From contig OZ022247.1 of NCBI GenBank assembly GCA_963978895.1, forward strand, positions 12,085,472-12,149,471: DNA of 64,000 nt, given 5' to 3'. Positions 58,237 through 64,000 of this stretch are shown here, one piece after another. The notes below the pieces were generated by a model. That model worked only from the letters and a program-made list of their open reading frames with translations, was not told the DNA's origin and did no database searches. Position 1 is the first letter of the stretch; every line of letters begins with the position of its first letter. Source of the DNA: Erpobdella octoculata. Its lineage: Eukaryota > Annelida > Clitellata > Hirudinida > Erpobdellidae. A program made the translations under genes and the position numbers.

Positions 58237-59160
58237 CAGGGACGTAAATTGCGGGGGGCAGAGGGGGACCTTTGCTTCTTTAATTTCAACTTTACTTAAA
58301 CTAGTTATGATTCAATGCGTATTGGAATTCTTCTGGCGTGTGTAGACAATTTGCCCCCCTTGATTTCCAAATTTTATTTTTCACTTAGAGTTCATATATA
58401 ATTTGTTAATTTCAACTTTGCTTAACGTTGTGGTGATTCAATTCGTATTGGAATCCTTTTTTGCGCGTGTAGAAAATTTTATATCTAAGTTCGGTGCTAG
58501 ATTTACCAATAAATGCAGAGTAATAAATTGTGTATCAGCGTTGGTCCAAAGTTTAGCTGTTTTCTGTGCCAAAATACAATCACCAAACTCTTGGAACTTT
58601 ACCATATTAGTTCGATGCTAGATTTACCAATAACTGCAAAGTAATAAATTGTGTATCAGCGTTGGTCCAAAGTTTAACTGTTACTGTGCCAAAAATTACA
58701 ATCTGCGAACTCGTGGAACTTTATCCTTTTAGTGGTATTGATACAACGTGGATTCGTCTACATCAAAGTTATTATCATTTATAACACAAAAATAAAATAA
58801 AAATCTACAAACCCCATTTTGGACATATTCTTTTATTAATCGTGTACTTGTCCCAGCAATATGATTAAATCATTCACGCCCCCTATACCCAGTGGCGGAT
58901 CTAGAAATTCCTGGGGAATGCGCTTCAAAAATTTTTCACACCCTCTTCAATAAAGCTGATGACCGGAGAGGGGTAGTAGTATGTATTTTTCAAAATATTT
59001 TTTAAAGACTTCCTCTTTCTCTTCCCTAAGGTCGTTTTCAAAAAACCAGGTATTATACCCAATATATTTAATAAAAATATTATTAACGACATTTTTCTAT
59101 TTTGTAATTATTATTTTTCTTATTTTAATTATTAATAATATTATTATTTACGAATATTAA
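58237..59160. mobile_element. CAGGGACG-family hAT relative with internal duplication and a nested terminus
   Basis: Starts CAGGGACGTAAATTGCGGGG. A block with AGATTTACCAATAA and GCAGAGTAATAAATTGTGTA is duplicated at 58498-58610 and 58617-58740. A CAGTGGCGGATCTAG terminus begins at about 58892. The right end of the outer element is not identified. Confidence 0.65.
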
Positions 59161-60568
59161 CTAATTTGCTAATATTATTCCTATTGTTGGAATGTTCGCC
59201 GCTTTGTGGATATATTTTGAGCATACGTCATAACATCATTATAAACAAGTTGAAAATAAATAAATCAAAGTAGTACATCGGCGGGTTTTCTCAATATCAG
59301 CCATTGAAGGTTGGGTTTTTTTAAGTTGTTTTTTTCATTATCAGCCATTAAAGTTTGGGTTTTTTCTTAGGCTTTTTTTCACTATCACCCAAAATATGTT
59401 GTTTTTTTCCGTAGGCTGTTTTTTTCGATACAATCCATTAAATATTGTGTTTTTCGTAGGCGTTTTTTCACTATCACCCATCAAATGTTGTTTTTTTCGT
59501 AGGCTGTTTTTCCCGATCAAATCCAATAAATATTGTGTTTTTCGTATTCGGTTTTTTCACTATCACACAATAAATGTGGTTTTTTTCGTAGACTATTTTT
59601 TCCAATATAGCCCATTTAAGGTTTTTTTCATAGGCAGTTTTTCCAAAATCATCCAATCAATTAGAAGACCATTCCAAAACGTGTTTAAGTGAAAAATCAT
59701 CAGCTACTGGCTAAAATAGTCACACGCTTCGCTTGCGAAGCGTGCGTAAAGTTATTACTATAATAGCACATTGGTGTTGTTTTTGAGCTTAGAGTGCGAT
59801 TTGAGTGTGACTACCTTTACTATTAATATGTAAAAACTCACACGCTTTGCGCGAAGCGTGCGTCAAGTGCTGGTTCCCTACTATAAAAGCGCAATGATGT
59901 ATTATGTATTATGTCACCCGATTAGCATCTACAGGTCTGAAAAAACTCACGTTGATAGATTATGAGACGCTGAACACGGTTTGTTAGGGCACTTTTTTGC
60001 TAAAATGTTTAAATAAAAAGTTATTAGCCGCGAAAGTTTAACGCTTTGCGGATATATATAATGCCTCATACGTCATCGCTGAATATAAACAAGTTGAAAA
60101 TAAACAAATCTCCGGAGTACGCAGGCGGGTTTTCCCAATAATTTTGAGCGTACTTCATCAAACAATATAAACAAGTTGAAAAGTATTATTAACGACAATT
60201 TACTAATTTGCAATTATTATTCCTCTTATTTTAATTATTAATAATATTATTATTAACGAAAATTAACTAAGCTGCTAATATTATTCCTGTTATTGGAAAG
60301 TTCGAAGCGTACGTCATCGCTGAATATAAACAAGTTGAAAATAAATAAATCGCCGAAGTAGTCCATTGGTGGGTTTTCCCAAGATCAGCAATTGAAGGTT
60401 GGGTTTTTTCATAGGCGGTTTTTTTCATTATCATCTATTAAATATTGTGTTTTTAGTCACTGATCTCTATAATATAACTGGATTGCGCTTAGCCCATTGT
60501 TTCAATAGAAATGTTGTCGCCAGTTTGCCGCCATGTTACCAGTCCAGCCGTCGTGTTTACGTCGGTCG

Positions 60569-60603
60569 CACTGATCTCTAAAATAATATTATAGAGATCA
60601 GTG
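60569..60603. mobile_element. 35-bp micro-insertion made of two opposed P-type termini
   Basis: CACTGATCTCT...AGAGATCAGTG, 35 bp in all, with a perfect 8-bp duplication GTCGGTCG on both sides (60561-60568 and 60604-60611). The 11-bp ends are identical to those of the surrounding element, leaving 13 bp between them. Confidence 0.85.
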
Positions 60604-61468
60604 GTCGGTCGTCGCATGATATACGAACAATTAGGGGGTTTTAATTAAATTAAACTATTTTACTTGAAAATAAAATTTGTTATTCGGTATTTTTAACATT
60701 TTTTTACTACGGTCATTATGATAGTTATTCGGTAACACATGCAAAAGATTTGGCAGTCACACAGATGAAACGCGCTGCAGATCACCGCAAGAAAATCGCT
60801 CCGCTATGGTTTAGCTAGCTAGTTTAGCAAGTACAGAATAGTTTGTATTAGAAACTGTATGACTCGAAAAGTTTTGAGTCTATTTAGTATAGTAACTTTT
60901 ATCATCAAAATGTTTGTTAAATGTAGTAGTAAGTTATGTTGTGTTAATAAAGAAATTAAATAAAGACATTTTCCTTGAGAATTTTTTCAAAGTTAACGGT
61001 ATTTTTTGTGTCACCTAGGTGTATACTATATATATAGTCTAAAGTCTAAGTCTAGTCTATAATAATGGGTCAACAAATAATATACTTAGTTTAGGGCGTT
61101 TAGGAGTTTAGGCTGAACAAGTTACATTGTATTGTAGACTATAGCATATTAAAATTTCATTTAATTTTTATCATTTGTAAAGGTTTTTCATTTGATTCAG
61201 TTTTTAGGCTTTAAGATTACAAATGAGAAGGAAATGATATTTGAATTAAATAATTTAATGCCAAACTAAAAATTAACAGGTGAAATAGACATTATTTTTT
61301 ACATGTAATGTAAGTCATATGCACCCATCTGGTTGAGAAAAAAAACTTATTACTTATTAAAAAATATATTAAATAAACTGATATAATACCGAAGACAGAA
61401 ATGAGCAAAGATAAACACAACATGACTTATTGAAAACAAGTTGAAAGATATAAATTGTCATTGTCTAA

Positions 61469-63321
61469 TTATTGACCTTTAAACAAAATCAGTTTAGTTA
61501 AATCTTTACGAATGTTGATACCCGAAACAACTAAAGTTTTCTGTTTTGCTAAATGATGTAATCTAATAGTCGCATAGCTATGAGCAACACATTTAATTAT
61601 ATTAAAAATGTGATTGTTATCTGGTGTGCTATCGTACATGTGAAAGTCTAAGGATTTGAAAGCGATCATGCCAACTTCACTAAGAACCAGTGTTTGACTT
61701 GATTTCAATTTTTTTTTCATAATCAGAGCTCGATCAACAATATAATTCATTTGTCTTTTCATTGCCTTTGTGGTGGTTTGAATATTGTACGAGTGTTCCC
61801 TAGAAATTAAAACAGCTGATGACTTTGAAGGAATGTATGACTCTGCAGATACGACTTCAGTTATTGATTGCTCTTCATGTGGTCTTGGTTTTCTTGACTT
61901 GGAAAACTAGCAAAATATACAAAAGCAATAATTCATGAAAGATTTTTTAAAAATTTTACAACGTAAGCATGCTTGAAAAAATAATATTTTGTCGTAGTTT
62001 TCTAAATGTAGGTATTCTAATGTAAAGTAATGAAAATGTATTTAGTTTTTATACCTCACAAGACATTGTAGGTATGTATGGGTCTGCAGTTGCAACTCCA
62101 GTTGTTGGTTGCTCTTCATGTGGTCCTGGTTTTCTCGACTTGAGAAAATAACAAAATGATCAAGCAATAAATAATAAAATATTTTAAAATAATTTTACAA
62201 GATAAGTACACTTTAAAAATAAAAATGTACATGGTAATCATAATCTAAAAATAACATTTTATTGTAGTTTATTGTAAAGTAATAAATATGTATTTAGCTT
62301 TTATACCTCAGTGCAGCGATCTGGAAAATTAAAAATAGTTAGAATAGCACCATGGCGAAGTCGAGTTGTTTGTCCAGTTCTATCGAAGCAATTCTCTTCA
62401 AAATGTTCTGAGCAAACCACAGACTTCTTTGTACAATTAAAATCTGAACGATTCCTATTGGCCACCCAACTCAGGCTTAGTGAAGGGAAACCTGCAAATA
62501 GGAAGATATTGCACATTTTACTAGTCTCCATTGCCTAAACCTACAAGTTGCTAGTCAATATGACCAAAGAACAGGAGTTTTCTAATTTAATGGTTGTTGA
62601 GGTGTTAAGAATTTTTATGATTCACCGTTATTTTTCTTCAAGGATCACAGTCACTTATTGTCCCATAACAAAATAAGAATAAACTATAATTCATAAGGTG
62701 ACTAAAAAAGAGAACTGTTTGCAATGATGTTGATAGCAACAATAATTATATTGATGGGAAAAGTAAAATGAGATGATTCAGTGATAAAGACACATTGTAG
62801 AAAAATGCACATCATATCATAGTCAAAATGTTTGCTGCTTTTCAATATAGACACAAGCAAACAGTTTTGACATTGAAACAATGTTTACAACTTACAAACA
62901 TTTCAATAGTCGTCTACTTTTGTCAGGTTTTACAAGAAAAATTAATAGCAAGTGAATATAAAATATAATATGATCTCTCTCTACCCAAACTAACTGAAAC
63001 TATAAATCAAGATAATTCTCAAAGTACTTAAAATAGAAACGAAGTCAGAAATTCTACATTTCATCTTTGCGAACTTAAAACGTAAACAAAAACTATTTTT
63101 AAACCTTTCAATAATGAGGTTGAGGACACAATTATTTAGGCTAGGCTGACATAGTTAATAGTTTAGTTATTTGCTCAGCCAAACGACAGTGTTGCTAAAT
63201 ATAGCTCAGGCGGCAAATAAACCTTGCTAAAAAAAACTTAATTAAGTACTTACAAATGAAATGACTGTTTTGCTCCCTTATATTTTCTATTGAAGCAATT
63301 ACAAGCAGCGCAATTCGGCAT
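61469..63321 (-). pseudogene. THAP-domain gene of the P-like element, four exons, frameshifted
   Basis: Exons, 5' to 3': 63321-63254, 62491-62307, 62138-62055 and 61897-61469. Exon 1 encodes MPNCAACNCFNRKYKGAKQS then FH, the start of a C2CH THAP DNA-binding domain. Exon 2 supplies VVCSEHFEENCFDR. Exons 3 and 4 both start SRKPxPHEEQ, a duplicated segment. Exon 4 ends with IRLHHLAK and LTKLILFKGQ, like the C-terminus of P/THAP transposases. Exon 1 leaves in phase 2 and would read LFPFTKPELGG then stop in exon 2. The THAP continuation is in the neighbouring frame, so a one-base indel near 62475 breaks it. The RNase-H-like catalytic region is absent. If translated, it could have acted as a repressor, as truncated P proteins do; that is inference. 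Confidence 0.75.
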
Positions 63322-64000
63322 TTTTAAACTTCTAAAAAGATTCCGTCAATAGCATCAGATAGTTGGCCTTCCAAAATGGCGACCAGCGGCGAGGCGAAAC
63401 CCAGACAGGTCTAAGCGCAATCCAGTTATATTATAGAGATCAGTGGTTTTTAGTAGGCAGTTATTTCCAAAAACATCCAATACAGTTTTTTTCGTAGGTG
63501 GTTTTTTCACTATCACCCAATAAATACGGTGTTTATCGTAGGCTGTTTTTCCCAATATCGCCCATTAAAGGTTTTTTCCGTAGGCAGTTTTTCAAAATCA
63601 TACAATCAAAGAGAAAACTATTCCAAAACGTGTTCAAGTAAAAAATCATCTGCTACTGGTTATAATAGTCACACGCTTCGCTTGCGAAGCGTGCGTAAAG
63701 TTATTACTATAATAGCGCATTGGTGTTGTTTTTGAGCTTATAGTGCAATTTGAGTGCGATTACCTTTACTATTAATAATATAGCGTGGGTCAAGTGCTGG
63801 TTCCCTAACATAAAAGCGCAATGATGTATGTATTATGTATTATGTATGTCACCCGATTAGCATCTGCAGGTCTGAAAAAACTCACTTTTATAGATTATGA
63901 GACGCTGAGCACAATTTGTTAAGCCAGTTTATGTTAAAAATGTTTAAATAAATAGTTATTAGCCGCGAAAGTTTAACGCTTTGCGGATATATATAATGCA

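Larger units (their letters stand above)
60458..63445 (-). mobile_element. P-element-like (THAP) transposon, 2,988 bp
   Basis: Perfect 35-bp terminal inverted repeats beginning CACTGATCTCTATAATATAA. The flanking duplication GTTTTTAGT (60449-60457 and 63446-63454) is 9 bp; P-type elements usually give 8. The empty site is visible in the sister tandem unit as GTGTTTTTCGTAGGC. It carries a minus-strand four-exon THAP gene but no visible catalytic core. Confidence 0.88.
59170..64000. repeat. ~1.1-kb tandem repeat, two units, second interrupted by a P-like element
   Basis: Unit 1 starts near 59170 and unit 2 near 60277 (GCTAATATTATTCCT then GGAA). Unit 2 resumes after the transposon at 63446. Both contain arrays of TTTTTCGTAGGC and TCACTATCACCCA phrases, the palindrome ACGCTTCGCTTGCGAAGCGT (59727 and 63674), and end in GTTTAACGCTTTGCGGATATATATAATGC. 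Nothing coding. Confidence 0.8.

Overview
The window is an AT-rich, intron-rich animal genome segment. I cannot name the species. Evidence for a metazoan: a complete ten-exon gene for the histone H4 transcription factor HINFP (minus strand, 56612 to 36522), canonical GT/AG introns, tRNA-derived SINEs, L2/CR1-like LINEs, hAT, Mutator-like, P/THAP-like and Helitron transposons, Gypsy-type LTR elements, and very long (TA)n and (TACA)n microsatellites. There are no bacterial or CRISPR features and no rRNA genes.

Layout. 1-2340: AT-rich DNA with small dispersed and inverted repeats. 2340-6484: a decayed full-length LINE on the plus strand. 7385-7464: (TA)n. 7508-9250: a minus-strand LINE reverse-transcriptase remnant. 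9290-10315: a decayed Helitron with a good 3' terminus. 10684-11043: a foldback element. 11870-13163: one giant (TACA)n tract split by a 401-bp hAT MITE. 13278-26960: five exons of an unrecognised cysteine-rich plus-strand gene whose splice phases all agree; its introns hold LINE, Helitron, hAT and foldback insertions. 27234-34000: nested LINE, Gypsy and hAT remnants. 35035-35674: a compact non-autonomous Helitron.

36522-56612: HINFP. All ten exons can be joined without a phase error into a 462-residue, multi-C2H2-finger protein close in layout to vertebrate HINFP (about 517 residues). Its introns hold a 430-bp (TA)n tract, Helitrons, a Mutator-like element with a SINE in it, a hAT remnant, a TRIM-like LTR element with a Helitron in its 3' LTR, and a rearranged Gypsy element with a SINE inside.

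57130-64000: more hAT remnants, then a roughly 1.1-kb tandem repeat, the second unit of which is interrupted by a 2,988-bp P-element-like transposon (35-bp TIRs, a four-exon THAP gene with no catalytic core).

The most unusual signal is at 46021-46464. The splice acceptor of HINFP exon 8, together with the first codons of the exon, is tandemly repeated 12 times as a 36-bp, frame-preserving unit. This creates twelve competing acceptors inside one zinc finger. Second is a 35-bp insertion (60569-60603) made of almost nothing but two opposed P-type terminal repeats with a perfect 8-bp target duplication.

All peptide, splice and target-site statements come from reading the sequence; family names come from recognised motifs; no search or RNA evidence was available.
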